Below, in pieces: positions 10,378 through 21,039 of a stretch of 64,000 nt of DNA (the stretch's first letter is position 1; each line of letters begins with the position of its first letter). The position numbers and the translations under genes were made by a program. The notes under the pieces were generated by a model, which did no database searches, was not told the DNA's origin, and saw only the letters and a list, made by a program, of their open reading frames with translations. The DNA comes from Thioalkalivibrio sp. (lineage in GTDB: Bacteria > Pseudomonadota > Gammaproteobacteria > Ectothiorhodospirales > Ectothiorhodospiraceae): positions 1 to 64,000 of the forward strand of contig SKJG01000066.1 of assembly GCA_007116035.1 (NCBI GenBank). Reading direction: 5' to 3'.

Positions 10378-11448
10378 ATGGGACACCTGTTCAGAAAATC
10401 CTACCACCCACCCGGCACTGCCCCTGGCACCCTTCCCGAGCACCGCACAACGCAGGCAGCGGCCCGGGTGCACGTGGTGCGCTACCGCGGGCCGGAGGTC
10501 GCTGACCACGCGGATTGCGACCTGGAGCAGTGCCTGCCCCTGGAAGAACAAGGCATCCTTTGGTGCCATCTGCAGGGACAGCCAAACCCGGCACAGCTGG
10601 CGCGGCTGCGCGAGATCTTTTCACTGCATCCGCTGGCGGTGGAGGATGTGGGCAATCACGGGCAGCGGCCCAAGGCGGACCTCTTCGACGACAGCGCATT
10701 CGCGATCCTCAACCAGCCCAGATGGGAGGACGGCAGCATCGTCCTGGATCAAGTCAGCCTTTTCCTCGGCCGCAACTTCGTGGTCACCGTGCACTCGGGT
10801 CCACACGATCCGTTCCCACCCATCCGCCACCGACTTCGCGCAACCAACCGGCATTTCACGAATCTGGGCGCGCCCTATCTGGCCTACACCGTCATCGACA
10901 TGGTCGTGGACCAGGCCTTTCCCGTGATGGAGGAACTGGGGACCCAGATCGCCGAGCTCGAGGATCGCGTGCTGGACAAGGCCGAGCGATCAACCTATGA
11001 ACAGATTCATGGGCTGCGGCGGGAGCTGCTGGTGCTACGCCGCCAGTTCTGGCCCACGCGGGACATGCTCGGTAAATTGATGCGCGACGGCGCCGAACGC
11101 TTTGGCGACGAGACGCTGCCCTACATGCGGGACGTCCACGACCACACCATCCAGATCATGGATCTGCTCGAATCCTATCGGGAGATGACCGCGAGCATGG
11201 TCGACGTCTTCATGTCAGCGGTCAATCACCGACTCAACGAGGTCATGAAGGTCCTGACGGTCATCGCGACGATCTTCATTCCCCTGACGTTCCTGGTCGG
11301 GGTCTACGGGATGAACTTCGCTCATCCGGACAGCCCCTGGGCGATGCCGGAGCTGTACGCCTACTACGGCTATCCCGTGCTCTGGCTGGTGATGCTCACC
11401 ATCGCCGGCGCGATGATGCATGCGTTCCGGCGCCGCGGCTGGTTCTGA
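10378..11448 (+). CDS. CorA-family divalent cation transporter
   Basis: C-terminal TM pair with the GMN signature: FIPLTFLVGVYGMNFAHPDSPWAMPELYAYYGYPVLWLVML. Confidence 0.95.
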   Translation: MGHLFRKSYHPPGTAPGTLPEHRTTQAAARVHVVRYRGPEVADHADCDLEQCLPLEEQGILWCHLQGQPNPAQLARLREIFSLHPLAVEDVGNHGQRPKADLFDDSAFAILNQPRWEDGSIVLDQVSLFLGRNFVVTVHSGPHDPFPPIRHRLRATNRHFTNLGAPYLAYTVIDMVVDQAFPVMEELGTQIAELEDRVLDKAERSTYEQIHGLRRELLVLRRQFWPTRDMLGKLMRDGAERFGDETLPYMRDVHDHTIQIMDLLESYREMTASMVDVFMSAVNHRLNEVMKVLTVIATIFIPLTFLVGVYGMNFAHPDSPWAMPELYAYYGYPVLWLVMLTIAGAMMHAFRRRGWF

Positions 11449-11604
11449 TACCGGGGAGGACCACCGGGACAGCGGGCCGGGGGGCACGGCTCTATCCCCG
11501 CAGTTGCGGGAACAGAGCGGTGCCTCCACGACCACAGGAAGATCGATTGTGGTGGGCCATCCCTTGGCCGGACATTGCCGTCCGTTGCATTCCGCGCGCG
11601 CCGG

Positions 11605-11763
11605 TCACGAGCGGAGGAACCTGTTTCGTTCGCCGGTCATGCCGCCCCGAGCGGCGACCCTCCGGTTGCTGTCATTGCGTTCCGGCATCATCAGACGGAT
11701 GGTCAGACCGCCGATCGCAAGGGCCGCCGTGATGCCTAGCAAGGTAAAATTGTCGAAATGCAT
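11605..11763 (-). CDS. Small single-TM protein (52 aa)
   Basis: MHFDNFTLLGITAALAIGGLTIRLMMPERNDSNRRVAARGGMTGERNRFLRS; preceded by SD-like AGGAGA. Confidence 0.5.
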   Translation of the reverse strand: MHFDNFTLLGITAALAIGGLTIRLMMPERNDSNRRVAARGGMTGERNRFLRS

Positions 11764-11982
11764 ACTGACTTCTCCTGTAATTTGGCTTCGTATCGAATGA
11801 TGCTCACGGTACCCCGCCGGATCCGCCAAAGCGCCGCGGTTGGCGAAAAATCCGCCTCCTGGCGCAGGCAACGCGTGCAGCCTTCACCATACGGACCACC
11901 TGTTTCATTAGAGTGTCCTGATATACTGAATATGTAACAGTGTGTTTCAACGCCTTGTTTTTGAGCTACGCAGGAAGGAGCC

Positions 11983-12708
11983 ATGGAAGCGACCAACCCC
12001 GCCCGAATTCTCGTGGTCGACGACGATCCGGGACTGCGCGATCTGCTGCAGCGCTATCTCGAAGAACAGGGCTATGAGGTCACCGCCGTCCGCGATGGCG
12101 TGGCGATGGATATCGCTCTGTCGAAGGAGGCTTTCGACCTCCTGATTCTCGACCTGATGCTGCCGGGTGAAGACGGACTCTCGCTGTTGCGCAGGCTGGT
12201 CACCCGGAATGCGCTGCCGGTGATCATCGTCTCGGCGCGTGGTGAGGACATCGACCGGATCGTCGGCCTGGAGGTGGGCGCCGACGACTACATCGCCAAA
12301 CCCTTCAACCCCCGGGAACTCCTTGCACGCGTACGGGCGGTGCTGAGACGAGGCTCGGCCACGGTCGACGAGGACGAGACCCCGGGAGATGTCCATCGCT
12401 TTGGGCCCTACGAGATGCAATGGGCGTCCCAACGCCTGCTGCGCGCCGGCGAGGAGATCCCCCTGACCACGGGCGAATTCACGCTGCTCCGGGTGCTGGT
12501 CGAACACCCGCAGCGCGTTCTCGATCGCAACACCCTTCTCGACCTGATCAAGGGTTACGAACATCAGCCCTTCGATCGCAGCATCGATGTGCGGGTGGCC
12601 CGCCTGCGGCGCAAGATCGAGGACGATGCTGGCAACCCGCGCTATATCCGGACCGTGTGGGGGCGCGGATACCTGTTCGCCCCGGACGGCAATGAGGTCA
12701 CGACATGA
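11983..12708 (+). CDS. OmpR-family response regulator
   Basis: Receiver ILVVDDDPGLRDLLQRYLEEQGYEV...LLILDLMLPGEDGLS...KPFNPRELLARV plus winged-helix DNA-binding domain. Confidence 0.95.
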   Translation: MEATNPARILVVDDDPGLRDLLQRYLEEQGYEVTAVRDGVAMDIALSKEAFDLLILDLMLPGEDGLSLLRRLVTRNALPVIIVSARGEDIDRIVGLEVGADDYIAKPFNPRELLARVRAVLRRGSATVDEDETPGDVHRFGPYEMQWASQRLLRAGEEIPLTTGEFTLLRVLVEHPQRVLDRNTLLDLIKGYEHQPFDRSIDVRVARLRRKIEDDAGNPRYIRTVWGRGYLFAPDGNEVTT

Positions 12709-14042
12709 ATTCCCTTGGGTCCCTCGCGCCGAGTTCAATCTTCCTGCGCACCACGGGCACCCTGCTGATCGCGTTTCTCGCCTTTGCGATCCTGGTCCTG
12801 GCATCGGTCGCCCATTTCACCATCATTCCCCTGGCAAGGAGCGCGGGCGACGATCTCGCCGCGCTGATGCTCCTCTCGGCGCGCAGCTGGACCGAGATCC
12901 CGCCGCAGGCACGCGCCGAATTCAATGATCGCCTCTATCGCAACCACGGCCTGCGGATCACGGAACGTACCGAAGCGATTCCCGCAGGGGACAAGCTGCC
13001 ACTGCCCTATCTGGAGTTCGTCGAGGAATCCCTTTCACGCCGAGCGGGCTTCGATCTCCCCCTGCGGCAGCAGATGCTCGATGGCGAGCAATGGTTCTGG
13101 GCAGACCTGTCCTTCGGCGGGCAGAGCCTGCGCATCGGATTCCCAATCGGCCGCGTAGCGACGCGGCATCTCGAGGGCGTTCTGGCCGTAGGGATGATCA
13201 CCGTGTTGCTGGTCCTGGTGACCTCCGTCTTCATGGCCGGAAGAACCACGCGGCGGATACGCCTGCTGTCTGCCGCAGTCGCAGACGTGACGCATGGCCA
13301 GCTGCCAGAGCCATTACCCGAGAAGGGAGCCCATGAGGTCAGAAGACTGGCGCGGAACTTCAACCACATGGCGCAGGAGGTGCGCGAGCTGCTCGCGAAC
13401 CGGACCACCCTGCTGGCCGGTATCTCGCACGATCTGCGCACGCCGCTGACCCGCATGCGGCTGTCGCTCGAGATGCTCCGCGAGCTCCAGGATCCCAAGC
13501 TGATCGACGGTCTGTGCAAGGATCTCGAGGTCATGGATCGCATCATCGGACAGACGCTGGCGCTCAGCCGTGACCTGGAGACGCGTGAAGAGAAGACGGT
13601 GGACCTCGTGGCGCTGATCGAACAGGTCGCTGCGGACGCAGGCCGCACCGACGCCGACATCCGGTTGAGCAGGGTGGCCAGGACCTGCATACGGCGGATC
13701 AACCCCCTGGCCTTGCAGCGCGTACTGTCCAACCTGGTGGGAAACGCCGTCCGCTATGGCGAAGACAAGCCCGTGGATTTGATGCTGGAGTGCGCCTCGA
13801 CCGTGATCATCCGCGTGATGGACCGCGGCCCAGGCATTCCCGCGGAGCAGCGGGAGGCCGTATTCCGGCCGTTCCATCGGCTGGACAGCTCGCGGAGCGC
13901 ACAGACGGGTGGCAGCGGTCTCGGGCTTGCCATCACCCGGCAATTGGCCAATGCCAACGGCTGGTCAGTCACACTGCACGCCCGCGAGGGCGGGGGCACC
14001 GAGGCCCGCGTCCTGCTACCGGCGGAGCAAGGCCGGAAATGA
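12705..14042 (+). CDS. EnvZ-like sensor histidine kinase
   Basis: Two TM segments, HAMP, H-box LLAGISHDLRTPLTRMRLSLEM, N/G boxes; overlaps the regulator stop (ATGA). Confidence 0.95.
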   Translation: MNSLGSLAPSSIFLRTTGTLLIAFLAFAILVLASVAHFTIIPLARSAGDDLAALMLLSARSWTEIPPQARAEFNDRLYRNHGLRITERTEAIPAGDKLPLPYLEFVEESLSRRAGFDLPLRQQMLDGEQWFWADLSFGGQSLRIGFPIGRVATRHLEGVLAVGMITVLLVLVTSVFMAGRTTRRIRLLSAAVADVTHGQLPEPLPEKGAHEVRRLARNFNHMAQEVRELLANRTTLLAGISHDLRTPLTRMRLSLEMLRELQDPKLIDGLCKDLEVMDRIIGQTLALSRDLETREEKTVDLVALIEQVAADAGRTDADIRLSRVARTCIRRINPLALQRVLSNLVGNAVRYGEDKPVDLMLECASTVIIRVMDRGPGIPAEQREAVFRPFHRLDSSRSAQTGGSGLGLAITRQLANANGWSVTLHAREGGGTEARVLLPAEQGRK

Positions 14043-14298
14043 GGGCATGACGGCCTCTCTGTTTCGAACGCCTTGAACTTCGCGAACACTTGCCGGCGCT
14101 TCACCCCGAAGCGCTTGCCGCTCCCGTCGGCTTCCCCGGCCGCCTCCGTTCCCAATCGCGGACCCGTTCCCTCGGTTCTCCCGCCGGCGCGCCTTCGCCG
14201 CGCATTGGCGACCATGTGTTGCCCCCGCGCTTGATTCGGGCAGAATGGGAGGACGCGCGACATTCCCAGGGGCCGGCGGAACGGCGGGTTGACGAAAC

Positions 14299-15621
14299 AT
14301 GGACAACGACCAGCAACAGACCGGGCTCGACTGGTTTCGCGCCGCGGTGCCCTACGTGGCGGCGCATCGGGACCGGACGATGGTCATCGCCATCGCCGGG
14401 GAGGCCGCGCAGGCGCCGGAGTTTCCGGCACTGCTGCGCGACATCGCGCAGCTGCGGGCGCTGGGTCCGCGCGTGGTGCTGGTGCACGGGGCGCGCCCCC
14501 AGATCGAGGCCCGCCTGCGGGAACGCGGACTCACACCCCGCTATGCGCAGGGATTGCGGGTCACCGACGCGCAGGCGCTGGAGGCGGTCTGTGACGCGGC
14601 GGGCCGCCTGCGCCTGCACATCGAGGGGTTGCTATCGCGCAACCTGGGGAGCCCCAGCGTGGCCGGCACCCGAGTTCGCGTGGCCAGCGGAAATTTCGTC
14701 ACCGCAAGGCCGCTCGGGGTGCGCGGCGGGGTGGATTTCCAGTTCACCGGCGAGGTCCGAAGAGTGGACAGCCTGGCGATCGAGCGCCTGCTCGACGACG
14801 GGCAGATCGTGCTGCTGTCGCCGCTCGGGTACTCCCCGACCGGCGAGGTCTTCAACCTTTCCGGCGAAGACGTGGCCACGCAGGTCGCGCTCGCGCTGCA
14901 GGCGGACAAGCTGGTCTTCCTGACGGAGGCCGGCCCCCTGCGTGACCAGCACCTCGACACCCTGGCGCAACTCACCGTTCCCGCCGCCGAGCGACTTCTC
15001 GCCGGAGACCGGCAGCTTCCGGAGGAACTGGCCAGCCACCTGCGCAGCGCGGTCGAGGTGTGCTCGATCCGCGATCTGCGCGTGCACCTCGTCGACCGGC
15101 ACATCGACGGCGGCCTGCTGATCGAACTGTTCTCACGCCGGGGCATCGGGACGCTGGTGAGCCGCGAGCCCGTCGAGCGACTGCGCCCCGCAACCATGGA
15201 CGACGTCGGCGGCATCTTCGACCTGATCCAGCCACTCGAGAGCGAGGGCATCCTGGTCCGGCGCTCACGCGAACACCTGGAGCTCGAGATCGACTGCTTC
15301 CAGGTGCTGGACGCCGATGGGCTGATCATCGGCACGGCGGCACTCTATGCCTTTCCCGAGGCCGGGACCGCCGAGATCGCCTGCCTGGCGCTGCATCCCG
15401 ACTACCGGGGCGGTGGACGCGGGGACCAGATCCTGGAGCACATGGAGGCGCTGGCGCTAAAGCGCGGGCATCGGCGCGTCTTCGTGCTGACGACCCGCAC
15501 CGCGCAATGGTTCCAGGAACGGGGTTACGAGCCGGGCAGCGTCACGGACCTCCCTCCCGTACGCCAGGCCCTGTACAACCAGGCCCGCAACTCCAGGGTC
15601 TTCGTGAAGAACCTGGGCTGA
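14299..15621 (+). CDS. argA: Amino-acid N-acetyltransferase (N-acetylglutamate synthase)
   Basis: Kinase-like N-terminal domain (RVVLVHGARPQIEARLRERGLTPRY) plus C-terminal GNAT domain (IACLALHPDYRGGGRGDQILEHME). Confidence 0.93.
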   Translation: MDNDQQQTGLDWFRAAVPYVAAHRDRTMVIAIAGEAAQAPEFPALLRDIAQLRALGPRVVLVHGARPQIEARLRERGLTPRYAQGLRVTDAQALEAVCDAAGRLRLHIEGLLSRNLGSPSVAGTRVRVASGNFVTARPLGVRGGVDFQFTGEVRRVDSLAIERLLDDGQIVLLSPLGYSPTGEVFNLSGEDVATQVALALQADKLVFLTEAGPLRDQHLDTLAQLTVPAAERLLAGDRQLPEELASHLRSAVEVCSIRDLRVHLVDRHIDGGLLIELFSRRGIGTLVSREPVERLRPATMDDVGGIFDLIQPLESEGILVRRSREHLELEIDCFQVLDADGLIIGTAALYAFPEAGTAEIACLALHPDYRGGGRGDQILEHMEALALKRGHRRVFVLTTRTAQWFQERGYEPGSVTDLPPVRQALYNQARNSRVFVKNLG

Positions 15622-15668
15622 CGAAAGCAGCGGGCCGCACCCGCCACGGCGCGCAGCGCCGCCGGAGC

Positions 15669-15753
15669 GCGGCGGCTTGCCGCCGCTTCAGGCGCTGGGA
15701 CGGGGTCCGGTATCCCGAAAGCGGGAGCAGGCTCCCGCACTCCATGAGCGGGA
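15669..15753. repeat. Composite BIME-like element, copy A
   Basis: GCGGCGGCTTGCCGCCGC, then about 34 bp later GCGGGAGCAGGCTCCCGCACTCCAT; same order as copy B at 45604. Confidence 0.75.
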
Positions 15754-15758
15754 GTCCT

Positions 15759-15876
15759 GTAGGTCGGGTTAGCGTAGCGAAACCCGACGTGCCAGGGTGA
15801 GGGGTAGGACGCTGCCGTGCGGACACGGGTGGGGGCGAGGCCCGTCGGGTTACGCCCTTTGGGCTAACCCGACCTA
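15759..15876. repeat. Inverted pair of GTAGGTCGGGTTAG palindromes
   Basis: GTAGGTCGGGTTAGCGTAGCGAAACCCGAC ... GTCGGGTTACGCCCTTTGGGCTAACCCGACCTAC. Confidence 0.8.
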
Positions 15877-15923
15877 CGGTTTGCGGCGTTTCATCGCCAT
15901 GGGGTGGCGCAGGGCCATGAAAG

Positions 15924-16727
15924 TTAACGCCGGCCGGCACGAAGACGGTCCAGGCGCAGGCGCGAGCGGTGGTCGAACAGGCGCCGGCAGGCGAACCAGA
16001 CGGCCCCCAAAGCGCCGAAGCCGGTGCCGGCAGCGATCAGGAACATGATCAGGATCTGGTACTTCACCGCCTCCACCGGCGGCACGCCGGCCAGAATCTG
16101 GCCAGTCATCATGCCAGGTAGGCTCACCACCCCGGCGGCCGCCATCGCATTGATCGTCGGCATCAGGCCGCTGCGCGAAGCCTCGCGCCGCATCGTGGCG
16201 GTGGCGTTCACCCAGGATTCTCCGAGCGCCAGGCGGCCCTCGATCACGCGCCGTTCGCGCCACACCGTCTGCGTCAGTCGGTCCAGCCCCAGTGCAATGC
16301 CGGTCATCGTGTTCCCGAGCAGCATGCCCAGCAGAGGGATCGCATACTGCGGTTCCCACCAGGGCGTCGGGCCGACCATCGTCGTCAGGGCGAGCACGGT
16401 GACCGCGAAGGCGGAGACGAACATCGTTGCCGCGCCGATGCCATAGCCCCAGAAGCCGGCGAAGCGCCGTTCCTGCCGCGCCATCACCTCGTACCCGGCC
16501 ACGGCCAGCATCACCAGCGCCATCAACGCAACCCATCCGAGTTGGGCGTGATCGAACAGGGCCTGCAGCACCAGGCCGACCAGGAGCAACTGCAGCACCG
16601 TGCGGGCGGATGCAATCAGCAGGCTTCGACCGACACCAAGTCGCGCCCACAGCGTCAAGGCCGCCAGCGCGAGCACCAACAGCGCCGCCAGGGCAAGATC
16701 GAGCGCACTGAGGCTGATCACGGTCAT
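15924..16727 (-). CDS. fetB: FetB-like ABC transporter permease (UPF0014)
   Basis: MTVISLSALDLALAALLVLALAALTLWARLGVGRSLLIASARTVLQLLLVGLVLQALF...; LLGNTMTGIALGLDRL...SLPGMMTGQILAGVPPVEAVKYQILIMF. Confidence 0.9.
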   Translation of the reverse strand: MTVISLSALDLALAALLVLALAALTLWARLGVGRSLLIASARTVLQLLLVGLVLQALFDHAQLGWVALMALVMLAVAGYEVMARQERRFAGFWGYGIGAATMFVSAFAVTVLALTTMVGPTPWWEPQYAIPLLGMLLGNTMTGIALGLDRLTQTVWRERRVIEGRLALGESWVNATATMRREASRSGLMPTINAMAAAGVVSLPGMMTGQILAGVPPVEAVKYQILIMFLIAAGTGFGALGAVWFACRRLFDHRSRLRLDRLRAGRR

Positions 16728-16980
16728 CGCGGATCCCGATGACCAGGGAAGGTCCAAAGGTGGTCGCATTGGCGCTGTTTCAAGGGACGCCCCTGTGGGA
16801 GACCAGCCTCTGGGCGAAGGTTTTCCGCCCTTAGGTCGCCGAGAGGGCTCGCCCCCCACGAGGGACAGCCATGCAGGGCGTTGCGCACGAACGGATTGCG
16901 CCCGAGAGGTGCGCCCGCCGCGGCATCTAGTCGCCGCAGGCCCCTGGAGGGCGAGGTCGACACGGGCATCAGGCGATCCG

Positions 16981-17628
16981 TCACGAGTCCAGCTTCCCTG
17001 CGCGAATCTCGAGGATGCGGCCGCCCAGACGTTGGCGCTGCAGCGTGTCGTGGCTGACCCAGAGCGCCCCCGCAGCCTCCTCGGCCAGATACCCGCGCAC
17101 CGCGCGCTCGATGCGCCGCGTGTTTTCCAGGTCGAGGTTCGCGGTCGGCTCGTCCAGCAGCAGGACCCGCGGATGATTCAGGAAGGCGCGCAGCAGGCCC
17201 AGACGCTGCCGCTCTCCGCTGGAGAGCCGCTCGATATCCCATTGCAATGACTCTTCCGGCAGCGAGAAACGAGCCAGCCAGCCCTGGACTTCCCCGCGGA
17301 CCCAGCCTGCCGGGAAATGCTCGGCGACCTGCAGCGCCCACCAGGCCGTTTCGGCAGGCACGTAGGCCACCTTACGGCGCCAGTCGGTCGGAGCCAGGTC
17401 ATCACGGGCCTGATCGTCCAGACGAACCCGGCCCCGATTCGGATCCAGATCCGCGATCGCCCGCAACAGCAGCGACTTTCCGGAGCCCGATGCGCCGGTG
17501 ATCTGCACCAGTTCGCCCGGCTGTACGCACAGATCCACCGGGCCCAGATGGGAAGTCTCCAGGCCCTCGATTTCGAGCAGGCAATCCATGAGCACCGCGG
17601 CTCCCTCGTCGATCGCAGCCTTTGCCAA
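16981..17628 (-). CDS. fetA: FetA-like ABC transporter ATP-binding protein
   Basis: Walker A GASGSGKS, signature LSSGERQRLGLLRA, Walker B VLLLDEPTANLD; next to fetB. Confidence 0.9.
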   Translation of the reverse strand: MAKAAIDEGAAVLMDCLLEIEGLETSHLGPVDLCVQPGELVQITGASGSGKSLLLRAIADLDPNRGRVRLDDQARDDLAPTDWRRKVAYVPAETAWWALQVAEHFPAGWVRGEVQGWLARFSLPEESLQWDIERLSSGERQRLGLLRAFLNHPRVLLLDEPTANLDLENTRRIERAVRGYLAEEAAGALWVSHDTLQRQRLGGRILEIRAGKLDS

Positions 17629-17792
17629 GGCGCGATTCTACCCCAGTCGCGGCGAACACCCGGGCGGACAAGACGCAGGAAAACCGGGAGGGATCCATTC
17701 GAGCATCACGACCGGGCGTGGCGGCCCGGCTCGGCAGCGAGACACTGTCGTTCTTCGCATGCGCCGCAGGAGTGCGCCCATGCTGGGCAAAC

Positions 17793-17820
17793 AAAAAAAA
17801 GCGGGCGCTGTTGCGCCCGC
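17793..17820 (-). terminator. Rho-independent terminator downstream of amtB
   Basis: Minus-strand GCGGGCGCAACAGCGCCCGC followed by a T8 tract. Confidence 0.85.
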
Positions 17821-17877
17821 GAACCACCGATTTCAAGCCTGGGAGACTCTATGGTCGGTGCTGGAGGAGACTCCTTT

Positions 17878-17908
17878 GGAATGCCCGGCCCCACTGGCCG
17901 GGCATTCC
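17878..17908. other. 13-bp perfect stem hairpin downstream of amtB
   Basis: GGAATGCCCGGCC-CCACT-GGCCGGGCATTCC, no T tract. Confidence 0.6.
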
Positions 17909-17919
17909 GGTTCGTGCCA

Positions 17920-19167
<1,248 letters not shown>

Positions 19168-19209
19168 AATGGGATTTCTCCAGTGTTAAGTGAGTTCAGT
19201 CGCCGCGCT

Positions 19210-19551
<342 letters not shown>

Positions 19552-19618
19552 TCACTCCTTTTCGAGAGAGCCGGTGTGTCCACAGGGACGATTGGTGTCT
19601 TTCAGACAGGCGGAGTCT

Positions 19619-19635
19619 TGCATGGCCCGTGCCAA
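19619..19635 (-). promoter_or_regulatory. Sigma-54 promoter of glnK-amtB
   Basis: Minus strand TTGGCACGGGCCATGCA versus YTGGCACGRNNNTTGCW; one mismatch in the -12 element. Confidence 0.75.
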
Positions 19636-19728
19636 CAGCATCGGAGGCCGTTGCGGCGGCTTTTTCGATCAGGAGGGGGGACGCCGCGTGGCGTTTGCAC
19701 CAAGACGGCACGGAATACGGGGCAGCAA

Positions 19729-19745
19729 TGCACCTTAATGGTGCA
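19729..19745. promoter_or_regulatory. NtrC-type binding site
   Basis: TGCACC-TTAAT-GGTGCA perfect palindrome about 95 bp upstream of the sigma-54 element; a half-match TGCACCAAGACGGCAC lies about 33 bp closer at 19696. Confidence 0.75.
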
Positions 19746-19756
19746 ACGCCGATATA

Positions 19757-19882
19757 GGAGCGGCTTCCAGCCGCGATCCAGCGCGGGTAATCGCGACCAG
19801 AGGTCGCTCCTACGGATGGTGGCAAGGTGGAGCGGCCTCCGGCCGCGACGGGGGGCGGCGGATCGCGGCCAGAGGTCGATCC
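19757..19882. repeat. Two tandem 54-bp REP-like elements
   Basis: GGAGCGGCTTCCAGCCGCGATCC...TCGCGACCAGAGGTCGCTCC (19757-19810) and GGAGCGGCCTCCGGCCGCGAC...TCGCGGCCAGAGGTCGATCC (19829-19882). Confidence 0.8.
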
Positions 19883-19918
19883 TCCGGGAGCGGGCCAATG
19901 CGAAGAGGTTTGACGGAT

Positions 19919-20422
19919 CTAGAGCGGATCCGGCTCGAGAACCGTCAGCTCGTCGGCCCCCGCAAAATTCCGCCAGAGGTCGCTGAGCGGATCTGTGCCT
20001 CCCGGAAGCCGATGCCTCGGGGCCAGCATCGCCAGCGGGCCCAGCACGTAGGCCCGTGTCAGGATCTCGGGGTGCGGCAGGGGCGGTGCCGCGGAGGTCT
20101 CATCGCCCAACAGAAGCAGGTCGGCGTCGAGCGTCTTCGGGGCGTAGCGCGGCTCATTCGGCTGCCGACCCAGACTGCGCTCCAGATCCTTCAGCGCGGC
20201 CACCAGGGCCTCCGCAGGCAACGCGGTGTCGAATTCGACACAGAGATTCCAGTAGTCCGGCCCGTCATAACCCGCGGCCGGACTGACACAGACGGGGGAA
20301 CGCCGCAGATCCCCGAAAGTCCGTTCCAACGCCACGAGGGCTGCGCGCAGATTCCGGGCCGGCTCGACATTGCTGCCCAAGCCGACGAAGGCCCGCCGCG
20401 GGGACCGCTGGTCGATGCTCAA
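19919..20422 (-). CDS. folK: 2-amino-4-hydroxy-6-hydroxymethyldihydropteridine pyrophosphokinase
   Basis: AFVGLGSNVEPARNLRAALVALE...NLCVEFDTALPAEALVAALKDLERSLGR...YAPKTLDADLLLLGDE; TTG start overlapping the folB stop. Confidence 0.92.
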   Translation of the reverse strand: MSIDQRSPRRAFVGLGSNVEPARNLRAALVALERTFGDLRRSPVCVSPAAGYDGPDYWNLCVEFDTALPAEALVAALKDLERSLGRQPNEPRYAPKTLDADLLLLGDETSAAPPLPHPEILTRAYVLGPLAMLAPRHRLPGGTDPLSDLWRNFAGADELTVLEPDPL

Positions 20423-20772
20423 GAGCGACCGCGCTCGATCCGGATGCCCACCTCGCGGGCGCCGGGGACCGCGCCCGGCTTGCCCACCGTCAGCCGGATC
20501 GAGCGACTGCCAAAGCGGTCGAGCAGCGTCTGCGCGATCTCCTCGGCAAGGCTCTCGAGCAACACGTGGGGTTCCCGGCCGGCGATGGCACGGATGCACT
20601 CTGCGACGGCCTCGTAGTCGACGGTATCCGCGATGTCGCCGGAACGGGCGGCCACGAGCGTATCTGCTCCCATTTCGACATCGAAGCGCAGGCGGCGTCG
20701 GATGCGTTGCTCCCAGGCGTAGACGCCGATAACGGCCTCGACCTCCAGGTCGCGTAGATAGATCTGATCCAT
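20419..20772 (-). CDS. folB: Dihydroneopterin aldolase
   Basis: MDQIYLRDLEVEAVIGVYAWEQRIRRRLRFDVEMGADTLVAARSGDIADTVDYEAVAECIRA. Confidence 0.95.
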   Translation of the reverse strand: MDQIYLRDLEVEAVIGVYAWEQRIRRRLRFDVEMGADTLVAARSGDIADTVDYEAVAECIRAIAGREPHVLLESLAEEIAQTLLDRFGSRSIRLTVGKPGAVPGAREVGIRIERGRS

Positions 20773-21039
20773 GAAAGGCAGCCCCTCCCGCCGGGACGTG
20801 TAAACGATGCGCGAATGCGCAAGAATAACCGACAGAGACGGCCACCGCCGTCCCATCACCCACCTGCCGCCGACGCGCAACTCGCGTCTGCCCTCGATGA
20901 TCGACGAGCACTGGTACGAGCCCACCTGCCGCCCGCGCGCAAAGACCTCTGGTCGATGGGTACGTGAACGGTGCGCTATGATTCCGGCGTGAACACCAAG
21001 GGGCAGGAACGGGTGAATGCCCCTGGAGCATATCTGGCG

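Noticed and set aside
19757-19882. Possible CRISPR-like array
   Set aside because: Only two imperfect, internally palindromic copies with one 18-bp gap; no spacers of uniform length and no cas genes. REP elements fit better.
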